A stretch of 64,000 nt of DNA from Phycisphaeraceae bacterium (GTDB lineage: Bacteria > Planctomycetota > Phycisphaerae > Phycisphaerales > UBA1924), in NCBI GenBank assembly GCA_019636655.1, contig JAHBXB010000003.1:1-64000 (forward strand). The letters run 5' to 3'. The position numbers and the translations under genes are program-made. Positions within the stretch are counted from its first letter, which is position 1. Every line of letters starts with the position of its first letter. The notes below the pieces were generated by a model. It had not been told where the DNA came from, did no database searches, and saw nothing but the letters and a program-made list of their open reading frames with translations. This document shows, one piece after another, positions 55,493-64,000 of this stretch.

Positions 55493-56536
55493 ATGCCCAG
55501 TTCGCAGCCAGCATCCCTCGGCGCCAGACCAGCCGCCCCCAGGCAGGCTGGTCCCCCTCACGCGATCGGCACAGCGGCCGAGGAGCCGGGTGTTCCGCAG
55601 CCAACAAAGAACTTCTCGCTGACTCGATTCCTGTTCCGTGGCTCGGTGGTCGGGACCGTGGCGTCCGTGCTGGTGCACCTTTGCTTTGTCCTTATTTCCG
55701 CCATTCTGCTCTTCGAGGTCGCCCGGGGTGGCAGCCTGGGGGGGCGCACCGGCGGGGATGTCACGATCACGATGGAGACCGGCGCAGAACTGGGCCAACT
55801 CCCCGGGAGCACGATCGAGGTCGGGACGCCCAGTATCGGCGAGATCAAGTCCGGCGACGACCTCCCGGCAGGGCCGGCCCTTGGGGGCCTTTCGGATTCG
55901 GCCGAGCCGGGCGCCGGCCTTGGCGGCAACCTTGGCGACATCGCCGGGCTCCGCGGCGGGGGCGATGCCATCGGTGACGGCGACGGGCTTGGCGGCGGCG
56001 GGGCGGGCGGTGGCTCGGCCAAGTTCTTCGGTGTTGAGGCGAAGGGCTCGCGGTTCGCGTACGTCTGCGATGTTTCCGGTTCGATGTCGGACGCCGGGAA
56101 ACTGGCGTTCCTGAAAGAGGAGCTTGCAGAGTCCATCAGTTCCATGATGGAGCACATGAGTTTCGCGGTCTGCCCGTTTTCCTCCGAGGCGTTCATGCTG
56201 GGTGGGCGCGCGAAATGGACCGTTGCTTCGGACGAGGGCAAGCGGTGGGCGCTGGCCAAGATCGGAGACCTCTCCGCCCAGGGGGGGACCAACCCCGGGC
56301 CCGCGTTCGAGATGATCTTTGAAATGAAACCGCGGCCGGAAGCGATCTACTTCATGACCGATGGGCTCTTTGACGCCTCGGTCGCCCAGCAACTGGCGTG
56401 GCTTAACCGGGGGAGCAGGCGGATCCCGATCCACTGCATCGCCTTCGTCAGCAGGGATTCCGAGCTTACGATGAAGGACATCGCCGAGCGGTCCGGCGGG
56501 ACGTACACGTTCATCGAGGGTCCGCGACGGAAATGA
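55493..56536 (+). CDS. Membrane-anchored von Willebrand factor A domain protein
   Basis: A 347-residue protein. A disordered Pro/Ala-rich head (1-40) precedes one membrane segment (VGTVASVLVHLCFVLISAIL, about residues 52-71). A Gly/Asp-rich linker (about 75-175) follows, and the von Willebrand A domain is exported. Its MIDAS is complete: DVSGSMS near residue 193, the Thr in GGTNPGPAFE and the Asp in YFMTDGLFD. Such domains bind partner proteins through a metal ion. The start has AAGGA upstream. Its TGA overlaps the ATG of the next gene, and it leads a five-gene run of envelope proteins of unknown role. The 268-nt divergent gap to pyrH must hold its promoter. Confidence 0.85.
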   Translation: MPSSQPASLGARPAAPRQAGPPHAIGTAAEEPGVPQPTKNFSLTRFLFRGSVVGTVASVLVHLCFVLISAILLFEVARGGSLGGRTGGDVTITMETGAELGQLPGSTIEVGTPSIGEIKSGDDLPAGPALGGLSDSAEPGAGLGGNLGDIAGLRGGGDAIGDGDGLGGGGAGGGSAKFFGVEAKGSRFAYVCDVSGSMSDAGKLAFLKEELAESISSMMEHMSFAVCPFSSEAFMLGGRAKWTVASDEGKRWALAKIGDLSAQGGTNPGPAFEMIFEMKPRPEAIYFMTDGLFDASVAQQLAWLNRGSRRIPIHCIAFVSRDSELTMKDIAERSGGTYTFIEGPRRK

Positions 56537-57708
56537 GACGCCTCAGCCGAGCATCGGCCCTCTCGCTCATGCTGGCGCTGTGCCCCGCTGTCGGCGCCCA
56601 GGTTGAGATCCGCGGCGAACCTGCGGCGCGTCGGGCTGTCGTTGAGCAGGTCGGCGTCGAGGGCGTGCTGATCCGCCCCGAGGGAATGTCGGCCGCCGGC
56701 GTTCCGGTGCTGGCGGGTTGGGATCGCGTCCGCAGCGTCTCTGGAGCGATGTCCACCGCGGCCGTGCCGTTCCTGCCGATCGCGGATGCCGCATTTCGGG
56801 CCCGTACCAGGCTTGAGCGGGGCGATATCCCCGCCGCGGCGCCCTTGTTCGAGCAGTTATACCTCGCCTATCAAGCGGGGAAGGGGCCGACCGCGGCGGT
56901 GGTTGCCGAGGGAACACTCCGGTGCAGGCTCTCCAAGGGTGAAACGGCCGAGGCCGTGTGGCCCTGGCTGTCATGGATCGACGCCCGAAAGCCTGCCGCA
57001 GACGAACTCCGCGCGGATTGGATCGGCGGCACTCTTGATCGAGCGGCCCTCGCCGACGACGGCACGGACCTGGTTCCCGCGCTGGCGCCGATCTTCCTGC
57101 CCGACGAACGCACGGCCGCTCTTCGCGACGATCCGCGGTGGTCCCGGTTTGAATCCGGGGACCGCGTTGTGACGGCTCTCGCGATGCTGTACCAGGCCGC
57201 CGCGACTGAGGCGATGAAGGGATCGCCCGTGTCGGTGGCCCCGGCGATTCGCGCCGCCGGCGAACACGCTGGGGTGCGATTCGTCGCCGAAATTGTCAAG
57301 GCGGTGTCCGCGGATGCGGGCGAGCGCCGCGAGGCCCGAGTGCTCCTCACCGAGCGAATGAACGGAGTCTGGCTGGGGGCCGATGTCAGGCCGGCGCGCG
57401 CGGCATGGATCGAGGCGTGGTGCCGAGCCGGGATCGGCCGGTCGCTGCTCAAGGAGCCGGACATCGATGACCGCCGGCGCGGCGTGATCGAACTGCTGCA
57501 CGTTCCGGCCCGGTTCGGCGATATCCAGCCGCGTCTTGCCGCCGTAGCGCTCGCCCTTGCCGCGGAGGAGATGCACCTGTCAGGGGACGATACCGCCGCG
57601 GCGTCCATCGTCTTTGAACTTCGAGGGCGATTCCCGCGAGACCCCGCGGCCGGGTGGGAAGGCCTCGCCGCAATCCCACAGCCCACGGAGGGGCGGCCGC
57701 CACGGTAG
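56533..57708 (+). CDS. Exported helical protein of unknown function, 391 aa
   Basis: The signal peptide is SALSLMLALCPAVGA, cleaved before QVEIRG. The mature N-terminus (VVEQVGVEGVLIRPEGMSAA and ILAGWDRVRSV-like VLAGWDRVRSVSG) has short strands resembling a small beta domain. The remaining 300 residues are alanine-rich helical hairpins like TPR or Sel1-type repeats (AAAPLFEQLYLAYQAGKGPT; ELRADWIGGTLDRAALADD). I do not recognise a catalytic motif. It overlaps the von Willebrand A gene by 4 nt and the next gene starts 2 nt after its stop, so they are surely co-expressed and likely act in one complex. Confidence 0.75.
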   Translation: MRRLSRASALSLMLALCPAVGAQVEIRGEPAARRAVVEQVGVEGVLIRPEGMSAAGVPVLAGWDRVRSVSGAMSTAAVPFLPIADAAFRARTRLERGDIPAAAPLFEQLYLAYQAGKGPTAAVVAEGTLRCRLSKGETAEAVWPWLSWIDARKPAADELRADWIGGTLDRAALADDGTDLVPALAPIFLPDERTAALRDDPRWSRFESGDRVVTALAMLYQAAATEAMKGSPVSVAPAIRAAGEHAGVRFVAEIVKAVSADAGERREARVLLTERMNGVWLGADVRPARAAWIEAWCRAGIGRSLLKEPDIDDRRRGVIELLHVPARFGDIQPRLAAVALALAAEEMHLSGDDTAAASIVFELRGRFPRDPAAGWEGLAAIPQPTEGRPPR

Positions 57709-57710
57709 AC

Positions 57711-60461
57711 ATGACCCGCCGCACCGATCCAACTCCAGGGGTCCGCGGAACCGGGCGGTGGCACGCGCTGGTGGTGGCCGGCACGCTGTCGCTGCTCGCG
57801 GGCACGCCGAGCACAATCGCACAAGCGGACGCCGAATCGGAGATCACCTCCCGGGGATCGCCGGATGCCGCGGTGGAGGGATACCTCGATCGGCTCGGGC
57901 TTCGCGAGCTTCTCGCCTCCCAGTTGTCGGATCGACTGCGTCAGACCGGCGGCGATGAGCGAAAGAAGATCGCCGACCGGCTCTCGGCCATCTACGTGGA
58001 GCTGTTGACGTCGGCGCCCACCGACGAGGCAAGGCGGGGATTCGAGGCGAAGGCGAGGGAACTCCTTCGGCTCGTCCCTGAGGCAGACTCCTACGAACTC
58101 CGGATCAACCTTTCCCGGGCCTCCTACCTGCATGCCGAGGAGATCGCGGAGCGGGCCCGGCTGCGGCTGACGACTCCCGAGGAAAACAGCGAAGCGGACA
58201 AGACTCTGCGGACGGCGCGGGCCGAGTTCCTCGACGTCGCCACCAAGACGCATGCGCGGGTGGAGTTGCTCGAGCGCCAGGAACAGGCCGGGCGGGAGTC
58301 CGAACAACTCTCCCGCGAACTCGCCGAGGCGCGGCGACTGCGCTCTCTTGCCTTCTACTTCGCCGGGTGGACCGACTATTACCTTGCGTTCCTATCCACC
58401 GGTGAACCGGCCGTGAGGCAGGCGTCGGATGCGATGCGTTCGTTCGGGTGGCTGCTCAACTCCCGCGGCGGCAACACGGCCTCGCTCGAGCGAGTGCAGC
58501 CGGAGATGTTCAAGTACGAGCACATTGCACGGGCCGCGCTGGGGTGCGCCCTGGCTTCGGGGATCCGCGGCAATGATGTGGAAGCGATGCGGTGGCTCCG
58601 GGCCTTGTCGGAGGCTCCCTCGCTGCCACCGTCGGTTCGCGATCAACTCTTCCTTCGCCGCCTTTCGGTGCTCGGCGAGGCGAAGCGGTGGAGCGATCTG
58701 GACGTTGAGGTGCGGCGGGAGCGCAAGTCCGACCGCGACGGCGGCGGCGCTGGCGTCATTCCGCTCCAGGCTCCGGCCGCGCGGCTCCTGGCCGTGCTGA
58801 CGCTCGAGGCCGATCGGAGGATCGTCGGTGATGTGCTGGATCGGCTCTCGCGGATCGCGCTCGCGGATCTGACCGCTCGGGGCGAGATCGGCCAGGTGCT
58901 CGATCTCGTGCAGCGGTACGGGACCGCCCCGATTGGCGAGAACGGGTTTATCGTCAACTTTGTCCGCGGCGTTCAGACCTACGAGCAGGCACGCTCCGAG
59001 CATAAGGAAGCCGCTCCCACCAGCGCCGAAGAGCCGTGCACCGTAGACGCGATCGTCACCAAGTACAAACAAGCGGCCGCGCTGCTGGAGGCGGGGCTGC
59101 GGCAGCCGGACGCTGGGGCGTTCGGCGCGGAGCGGGCACGGGCGGCGAGGTACCTGGGGTTGTCGCTCTTCTACGCCGGAGAGTTCCAGGCGGCCGCTGA
59201 TCGATTCCTCGAAGCATCCCGCGACTCTTCGCTTCGGGACGACGCCGAGGAGTCCATGTGGCTGGCGATCTCGGCGTTGGACCGCGCCGCAAGGCTCGGC
59301 GCCGTCGGCGCGGCCACTCGACGAGACGAGGCCGCGGCCCTGTTCCTGCAGACCTACGGGGACTCGGACCGTTCGGCGCGGCTGCTGAACGCCCTCGGCA
59401 CGTCCGGGATCATCAGCGAAGAGGCGGCGATCCGGATACTCCTTGGTGTGCCGAGATCATCACCGTCGTACGACACCTCGCGCCGGCAGGCGGCCCGATT
59501 GCTTTACGCCGCGTACCGCGCGGCAGCCGCGGACACGAGGGACTTCGCGGCGGTGCGGTTCCTGTCGGTTGCCGAGGAGCTGCTGGCCGCGGAGAAGAGG
59601 GCGGCGTTCGAAGCACCGGACGCCGACAAGGCCGCCGCGGCGGAGAAGGTCGTTACGCGTGCCCGTCAGATCCTGGACGCTTCGCTCAGCACCGGCACGG
59701 TCGACGCCGCGAGGGCTGCCGCGGCGTTTGACGCAATCGAGGAGGTCTCCGATCGGTCCAGCGTTGACCTCGCACCTACCAAGGCGGAACTCCTGTACCG
59801 GCGGATGCAGCTCGCGCTCCGCACCGGCGACCCCGCGCAGGCGCGAGCCACCCTTCAATCGCTGCGAGAGGCTGGCGGTCCGTACGCCGAGGCCGGCGAC
59901 CGGCTCCTCTATCTTGAGGCCGTGAGGGCGTGGAGAAGGGACCCGGCGGATGGCGATGCCCGCGAGTCCGTCATCGAACTCGGTTCGCGGATCATCGACG
60001 TGCTTGGCGCACCGGAAAAGGCGCTGAAGGAGCCGGGGGCGCTCGCGCTGTACGCCACCGTCGCCGAGGCCGCGGCCGCCGAGTTCGCTGAGTCCGGCGA
60101 GACGAGCGCCCGATCGCTGGCGATCCGGCTCGACAGGGAGATCCTGCAGGTCGAGCCCCGGGCCGAGGGGCCGCTCCGCCGCCTCGCAGTGAGTGCGGAG
60201 GCGACGGGTGATTCCACGACCGCGCTGGAGTGCTGGATCACGCTCGCCGCGGGGCTCAAGCCCGCATCGGATCCCTGGTTCGAGGCACGGTACAACACGA
60301 TCCGACTGCTACTCACCGTGGACCCAGCCAAGGGTGGCGATGCGTTCCGGCAGCACAAGGCGCTGTACCCGGAGTTGGCGCCGGATCCCTGGCGGTCCAG
60401 GTTCCAGGCGCTGCAAGCCCGTATCCCGCCGCCCGCGGCCCCGGTGGGAGAGACGCCGTGA
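57711..60461 (+). CDS. Exported TPR-like helical-repeat protein, 916 aa
   Basis: A basic start and hydrophobic segment WHALVVAGTLSLLAGTPST look like a signal peptide. The rest is almost entirely alpha-helical with TPR-like hairpins: ARAARYLGLSLFYAGEFQAA then ADRFLEASRDSSLRDDAEES, AELLYRRMQLALRTGDPAQA, and AVSAEATGDSTTALECWITL near the end. No enzymatic motif is visible. Such scaffolds usually hold multiprotein assemblies. The ATG at 57711 follows the previous stop by 2 nt. The TGA overlaps the GTG of the next gene by 4 nt. Confidence 0.78.
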   Translation: MTRRTDPTPGVRGTGRWHALVVAGTLSLLAGTPSTIAQADAESEITSRGSPDAAVEGYLDRLGLRELLASQLSDRLRQTGGDERKKIADRLSAIYVELLTSAPTDEARRGFEAKARELLRLVPEADSYELRINLSRASYLHAEEIAERARLRLTTPEENSEADKTLRTARAEFLDVATKTHARVELLERQEQAGRESEQLSRELAEARRLRSLAFYFAGWTDYYLAFLSTGEPAVRQASDAMRSFGWLLNSRGGNTASLERVQPEMFKYEHIARAALGCALASGIRGNDVEAMRWLRALSEAPSLPPSVRDQLFLRRLSVLGEAKRWSDLDVEVRRERKSDRDGGGAGVIPLQAPAARLLAVLTLEADRRIVGDVLDRLSRIALADLTARGEIGQVLDLVQRYGTAPIGENGFIVNFVRGVQTYEQARSEHKEAAPTSAEEPCTVDAIVTKYKQAAALLEAGLRQPDAGAFGAERARAARYLGLSLFYAGEFQAAADRFLEASRDSSLRDDAEESMWLAISALDRAARLGAVGAATRRDEAAALFLQTYGDSDRSARLLNALGTSGIISEEAAIRILLGVPRSSPSYDTSRRQAARLLYAAYRAAAADTRDFAAVRFLSVAEELLAAEKRAAFEAPDADKAAAAEKVVTRARQILDASLSTGTVDAARAAAAFDAIEEVSDRSSVDLAPTKAELLYRRMQLALRTGDPAQARATLQSLREAGGPYAEAGDRLLYLEAVRAWRRDPADGDARESVIELGSRIIDVLGAPEKALKEPGALALYATVAEAAAAEFAESGETSARSLAIRLDREILQVEPRAEGPLRRLAVSAEATGDSTTALECWITLAAGLKPASDPWFEARYNTIRLLLTVDPAKGGDAFRQHKALYPELAPDPWRSRFQALQARIPPPAAPVGETP

Positions 60462-63103
60462 CGACTCGACCACCCAACTCCGGCTTCGCCGGGCCTCGGC
60501 CCCCGCCGATCGAGAAGTACCTGGATTCCGAGGCGCTGCAACGCGGCCCCTTCGGGTTGCTGGGAGTGACGCCGGATGCGTGCTCGGACGAGCATCTTGT
60601 GGCCGCGGTGCAGCGGCAACTGGCACGAGTCGATGCGCACCCCGAGGCCGAGTCGGCGGAAGCCCAGAAGGTGCGGCACGCGATCTACGCCGCCGCAGCG
60701 GCTCTGAGGGATCCGTACCAGAGAGCTGAACTCGTCAGCGCCTGGGCTGGGCCGCCACGCAGTGCTCCCGCCGCGCCGCTCCCTCGGCCGCGTGTCGAGC
60801 CCGTGCACGAGCCGGAGCCTCAGTGGCGGGAGGATCGTGCTACAACCCGCGCGGTGTATCCAATCATTGGAATGGCAGTGGGGGGGTTGTTCTTTCTGGC
60901 CGCCCTGCTGGCGCTGCTGCTGCTGGCGAGCGGGAACCCGGCCGGAACAAGTCCCGCAGGTACAACGACCACGACGCCGGCAGCCCCGGCATCACCGCCG
61001 GCCTCTACGCCGACCGCCCCAACTCTCATCCCGGCTTCGGCTCCTTCACCAAGCGTTTCCGCGCCGGGAGCCCCGGCACCCCGCGTGCCGACGGCCTTTG
61101 TCGATGCGCCCGCGGCCGTTCGAGGGCTCAAGGCTGCGGCAGATTCTGTCCGCAAGAACCCGGAGGAATCGCTAGCCGTCGTCGAGGCAGCAATAGGACC
61201 GATTGGGAGCGGTTGGCCGCGCCTGGATCAGGCACGCCAGCGCGTAGCGGTCGGCGCGATCGTCGAGATTCTCTACGCCCTCGCAAGTTCCACTGAGGCC
61301 AGCGATCGGCTCATCACGGCGATCGCGGCGGGGGTGGCACCGCTCGCGGCCGGCCGCCCGCTGTCGCCCGATGAGGTCTGGCCGGCTGCGTGGTCCGCGG
61401 GGATGCTCTGCCGCCTCTCGCAGGAGCGGGTTCTGAGCACCGCACTCTCGGCGCGGATCGAGCAGGCGCTGGATGACGCTCTCGGGCCGGAGCGGCCTCG
61501 CCGTGAGGCAACGTTCGAGGCCGGAGCGATCGCCGCGCTCCAGCGGATGCCCGAGTGGCTGCTGGCACCCGCAGATGGGAACCGCAGCGCCGCGGACACG
61601 ACGGCCGCGTGCAACGCCTGGGCCGACGCGGTCGCGGCGCTTGTTTCCGACGGTGATGTCGAACGGTTCCTCGTCGACGGGCTCGAGCGGGTGCTGCTCA
61701 ACAGCCCGGAGCCCGACGCCGACCCCAGCGCATTCGCCGCGATCCAGTCCCTTGCGGTGCAGATCAAGTGGCGCCGCGGCGGCCCTGCTCGCACACGCCT
61801 GCTCGACTGGTTCCGCGACCAGCGGGTCTCCGTGGCCGACCTGTACGTGCTCACCACCGCGCTCGCCACCGCCTCCTCGGCGGAGAGCGTCGTGGCCACC
61901 ATGGTCCTCCCGTCCTCCGCGTCCTTTGTCGACCGAGAGAAGCTCCGCACGCAATACGCGGGAGCATGGAATGTCGCGGAGGCAGCCGGTGGCACCAAGG
62001 CGACACGCGACTGGACGCTTGCAGTCACCGATATCCTGCAGCGGACGGTCCGCCCCTCGAACGATATCGAAGCGCTGGCCGGTGCTGTCGAACTCGCGCG
62101 GCTCAATCTCGCCGCGAGGCTGCTCTGGCAGGGAGATCCCGCCGGCGCCGCGGACCAGTTCAGCCGTGTCGGTCAGTACCTGGACCTGGCGCCGGATCCG
62201 AGCCGCACGCCCGGCAAGATCGCGGTCGCGTCGTCTCGCGGTGGCACGGACGGGCAGTGGGCGGTGTCGTACCTCGCCGCCGGAATGAACATCCCCGTCC
62301 GAATGGAGCGCCTGGAAGAACTCCAGCGTGGCAGCGGGGGGGCTCTTGGGGTTGTGGACGCCGAAGTCCTGGCCGAGGCGGCCTGCTTCGCGCCCGGGGG
62401 CGAAGGAAAAGTGCGGCACGCCGCCCAGGGCGCCGCGGCCAAGTTCGCAAGCCTGCCGACCATGACCGCCGCCATGCTGGAGGTCCTCCCAAGGGCGCCG
62501 CGGATCGAGTCGGTCTCCGAACTGATTTCCAAGGTCTCCGGCCGGTCCCTGCCGCCCACTTCCGATCCGGCGTGGAGCCTTGCTGCACGTCGAGCCCTGG
62601 TCGAGCGGCTGATCGAACAACTCGCCTCAGGAGGCGCCGGGATCTCAGTCAATGTCGACCGGCTCGCCAACGCGCTTGCCCGCACCTATGAGCCCGGAGA
62701 GTTCGGGCCGTCGGACGAGGACGAGACGCATCCGATCACCACCTCCGGGCCCGAGGCGCTCTGGCGATCATTGCATGCCGAGGCCGAACGCCTCGTCCCG
62801 AACCTCCAGTTCCCGATGTCGCTCGAACAGATCGACAACCGACGCGCGGGTCGGCGGGCCCTCGCATCGGGCCCCGTACAGGCTTGGGCCGCCGAGCAGG
62901 TGAGCGTTGCGGAGGTCTTTGCTTACGTCACGGTCGGCGAGCGATCAAGCCGCGCGCCCACGGTCGCCCTGATCTTGGAGGACATGACCACCAGGCGTCG
63001 AGAGGCACGGCACATCTTCGAGCAGATCCACGCCTCCGAGCGGGCGATGCTCCGGCTCTGGCTCCTTCGCTTGGGACAGGAGAGCGCATGGACGGGATCC
63101 TGA
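60458..63103 (+). CDS. Membrane protein with a degenerate J-like head and large exported domain, 881 aa
   Basis: The cytoplasmic head (about residues 25-95) reads GPFGLLGVTPDACSDEHLVA, then a basic helix and AIYAAAAALRDPYQRAELVS. This is the helical pattern of a J domain (LGVxPDAxxxxL, then LxDPxxR) but without the HPD tripeptide. One membrane helix follows (YPIIGMAVGGLFFLAALLAL, about 133-152). A Thr/Pro/Ala-rich linker (about 160-215) leads to a 660-residue exported alanine-rich helical domain of unknown fold. The GTG at 60458 overlaps the preceding stop by 4 nt with GGGAG upstream; an ATG start is not available. The end overlaps the next gene by 16 nt. Confidence 0.75.
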   Translation: MTTRPPNSGFAGPRPPPIEKYLDSEALQRGPFGLLGVTPDACSDEHLVAAVQRQLARVDAHPEAESAEAQKVRHAIYAAAAALRDPYQRAELVSAWAGPPRSAPAAPLPRPRVEPVHEPEPQWREDRATTRAVYPIIGMAVGGLFFLAALLALLLLASGNPAGTSPAGTTTTTPAAPASPPASTPTAPTLIPASAPSPSVSAPGAPAPRVPTAFVDAPAAVRGLKAAADSVRKNPEESLAVVEAAIGPIGSGWPRLDQARQRVAVGAIVEILYALASSTEASDRLITAIAAGVAPLAAGRPLSPDEVWPAAWSAGMLCRLSQERVLSTALSARIEQALDDALGPERPRREATFEAGAIAALQRMPEWLLAPADGNRSAADTTAACNAWADAVAALVSDGDVERFLVDGLERVLLNSPEPDADPSAFAAIQSLAVQIKWRRGGPARTRLLDWFRDQRVSVADLYVLTTALATASSAESVVATMVLPSSASFVDREKLRTQYAGAWNVAEAAGGTKATRDWTLAVTDILQRTVRPSNDIEALAGAVELARLNLAARLLWQGDPAGAADQFSRVGQYLDLAPDPSRTPGKIAVASSRGGTDGQWAVSYLAAGMNIPVRMERLEELQRGSGGALGVVDAEVLAEAACFAPGGEGKVRHAAQGAAAKFASLPTMTAAMLEVLPRAPRIESVSELISKVSGRSLPPTSDPAWSLAARRALVERLIEQLASGGAGISVNVDRLANALARTYEPGEFGPSDEDETHPITTSGPEALWRSLHAEAERLVPNLQFPMSLEQIDNRRAGRRALASGPVQAWAAEQVSVAEVFAYVTVGERSSRAPTVALILEDMTTRRREARHIFEQIHASERAMLRLWLLRLGQESAWTGS

Positions 63104-64000
63104 GACCGCCCCTACTCCAGCTCGTGCTCATTGCGGCCGCATGCGGTCTGCCCGCGACGATCGCGCCCGCCGCGCCTCCGGCCACGCCGCCCTCTTCCGA
63201 GCACAAGCTCCCGTCCGTTCCTGTCACCGATCTCGCCGGCCGACTGGCCGCTCTGAGCCCCGATGATCCGATGCCGTACTTCCTGCTCGGTGAGGAGGTG
63301 CTGTCCGAGTCGCTGGGCCGCAGATCCGAGCCGAACCAGGCGGGACTGTCGCTGGCCCGTCGGCTCTTCATCCTGTCCTACTCGCTCGACCAGCGACTCC
63401 CCAAGCCCCGGCAGGCCCGGCTTGGCCCGAGCGCCTGCTTGGCCCTTGCCGCGAGCGTGACCGACGACGCCCAACGCCGCTGGCTCTGGGCCCTCGCACG
63501 CTCGATGGACCCGGCCATCGCCAAGGCGGACCGCAGCCAGGGCGACCCGGCGGTCGATGCGGTGCGTGAAGACGTGGCCCTCGACCTGTGCACCGCCTTG
63601 GGTTTCATGCGAGCCGGCGAAGGCCGCCGTGCCGAGGCCGTCCTCCGACGGCCGGGCGTCTCGGAACTCCTGGACCGCTACGACGCCATGATCAGCCCGA
63701 TGGAGATCCGCGGCGGGGCCGACCTCGTCCGGCGCCTTATCGCCCAGTGGCCAAGTTGCCCCGAGTGCAAGAACCGACGCGTTGTCAACCGCCCGGGCGA
63801 CCCCAACGGCCGGCCGGTCCTCTGCCTGAACTGCGGCGGCAACCCCGGTCCTCGGTTCTCCGATGACGAACTGCTCGCACAACTCCGGCTAGAGTCCGCC
63901 CTGCTGAGCGGCATCCAGCGCTCGTGGGCCGCCCAGGTTGTCGTCGACCGCGGCGCCCCCCTTCGCGACCTGGGCCCGGCGGAGTTGGCCCCGGCCTTCG
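63088..64000 (+). CDS. Exported protein with a C-terminal zinc ribbon (partial, 3' end outside window)
   Basis: The frame is open from the ATG at 63088 to the window edge, 304 codons. ACAGGAGA gives a Shine-Dalgarno. The N-terminus (LQLVLIAAACGLPATIAPAA) looks like a signal peptide. A helical segment of about 170 residues follows, with TPR-like hairpins (LARRLFILSYSLDQRLPKPR; LAASVTDDAQRRWLWALARS). Then comes a zinc ribbon: CPEC near residue 228 and CLNCGG near residue 247. A charged stretch continues to the edge. It overlaps the preceding gene by 16 nt and belongs to the same run of envelope genes. Function unknown. Confidence 0.75.
   Translation, partial: MDGILRPPLLQLVLIAAACGLPATIAPAAPPATPPSSEHKLPSVPVTDLAGRLAALSPDDPMPYFLLGEEVLSESLGRRSEPNQAGLSLARRLFILSYSLDQRLPKPRQARLGPSACLALAASVTDDAQRRWLWALARSMDPAIAKADRSQGDPAVDAVREDVALDLCTALGFMRAGEGRRAEAVLRRPGVSELLDRYDAMISPMEIRGGADLVRRLIAQWPSCPECKNRRVVNRPGDPNGRPVLCLNCGGNPGPRFSDDELLAQLRLESALLSGIQRSWAAQVVVDRGAPLRDLGPAELAPAF

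Noticed and set aside
60560-60680. A true DnaJ-type co-chaperone at the head of the 881-residue protein
   Set aside because: The HPD tripeptide needed to stimulate DnaK is missing, so only a J-like fold is proposed.

Overview
The window is a continuous, very GC-rich, densely coded bacterial chromosome segment. I see no rRNA, tRNA, CRISPR array, insertion sequence or prophage. The protein set suggests a planctomycete, most likely of the Phycisphaerae type. The clues are membrane proteins headed by a CGYNLRG-type zinc ribbon, large secreted repeat proteins, a SecD-SecF fusion with long insertions, and a type II secretion (T2SS) locus whose secretin is enormous. The lineage call is inference; no ribosomal marker is present.

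Layout. 1-2.9 kb: unknown genes, a zinc-ribbon protein, a family 2 glycosyltransferase and a PilZ-like protein. 2.9-9 kb: housekeeping genes panC, gcvT, a class V aminotransferase, phoU (minus strand), eno and a NUDIX hydrolase. 9-11.3 kb: an adjacent pair of intramembrane proteases (site-2 type and rhomboid) that end in the same small C-terminal module. 11.3-18.7 kb: tgt, yajC and secDF (tRNA modification and Sec export), a LysM protein and a UDP-glucuronate decarboxylase. 18.7-21.3 kb: minus-strand gspE and a tandem 6-pyruvoyl-tetrahydropterin synthase-like protein, then a secreted glutathione peroxidase.

22-41.8 kb is the T2SS operon, gspF-G-H-I-J-K-L-M-D plus a lipoprotein gene. Most genes are translationally coupled through ATGA or TGATG overlaps. 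The secretin gene (29796-41249) encodes about 3817 residues. It has a signal peptide, an N0 domain, about 39 tandem N1-like ring-building domains (three is typical) and one normal secretin barrel domain. The lipoprotein gene overlapping its stop codon is a natural pilotin candidate. This is the most unusual system in the window.

41.9-46 kb: pstSCAB phosphate uptake, with phoU about 35 kb away. 46-50.5 kb: the E1 and E2 subunits of 2-oxoglutarate dehydrogenase. 50.5-53.8 kb: a BtpA-family protein, a MoxR ATPase, a zinc-ribbon membrane protein and a small zincin protease. 53.8-55.2 kb: pyrH-frr on the minus strand, where the pyrH Shine-Dalgarno lies inside a perfect 13-bp hairpin. 55.5-64 kb: a five-gene run of unknown envelope proteins: a membrane-anchored von Willebrand A protein, two exported helical or TPR-like proteins, a membrane protein with a degenerate J-like head, and an exported protein with a zinc ribbon that runs off the window.

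Several transcription-unit heads carry a TANNNT hexamer ending only 7-10 nt before the start codon, usually with no Shine-Dalgarno. This suggests leaderless or nearly leaderless mRNAs in this organism.
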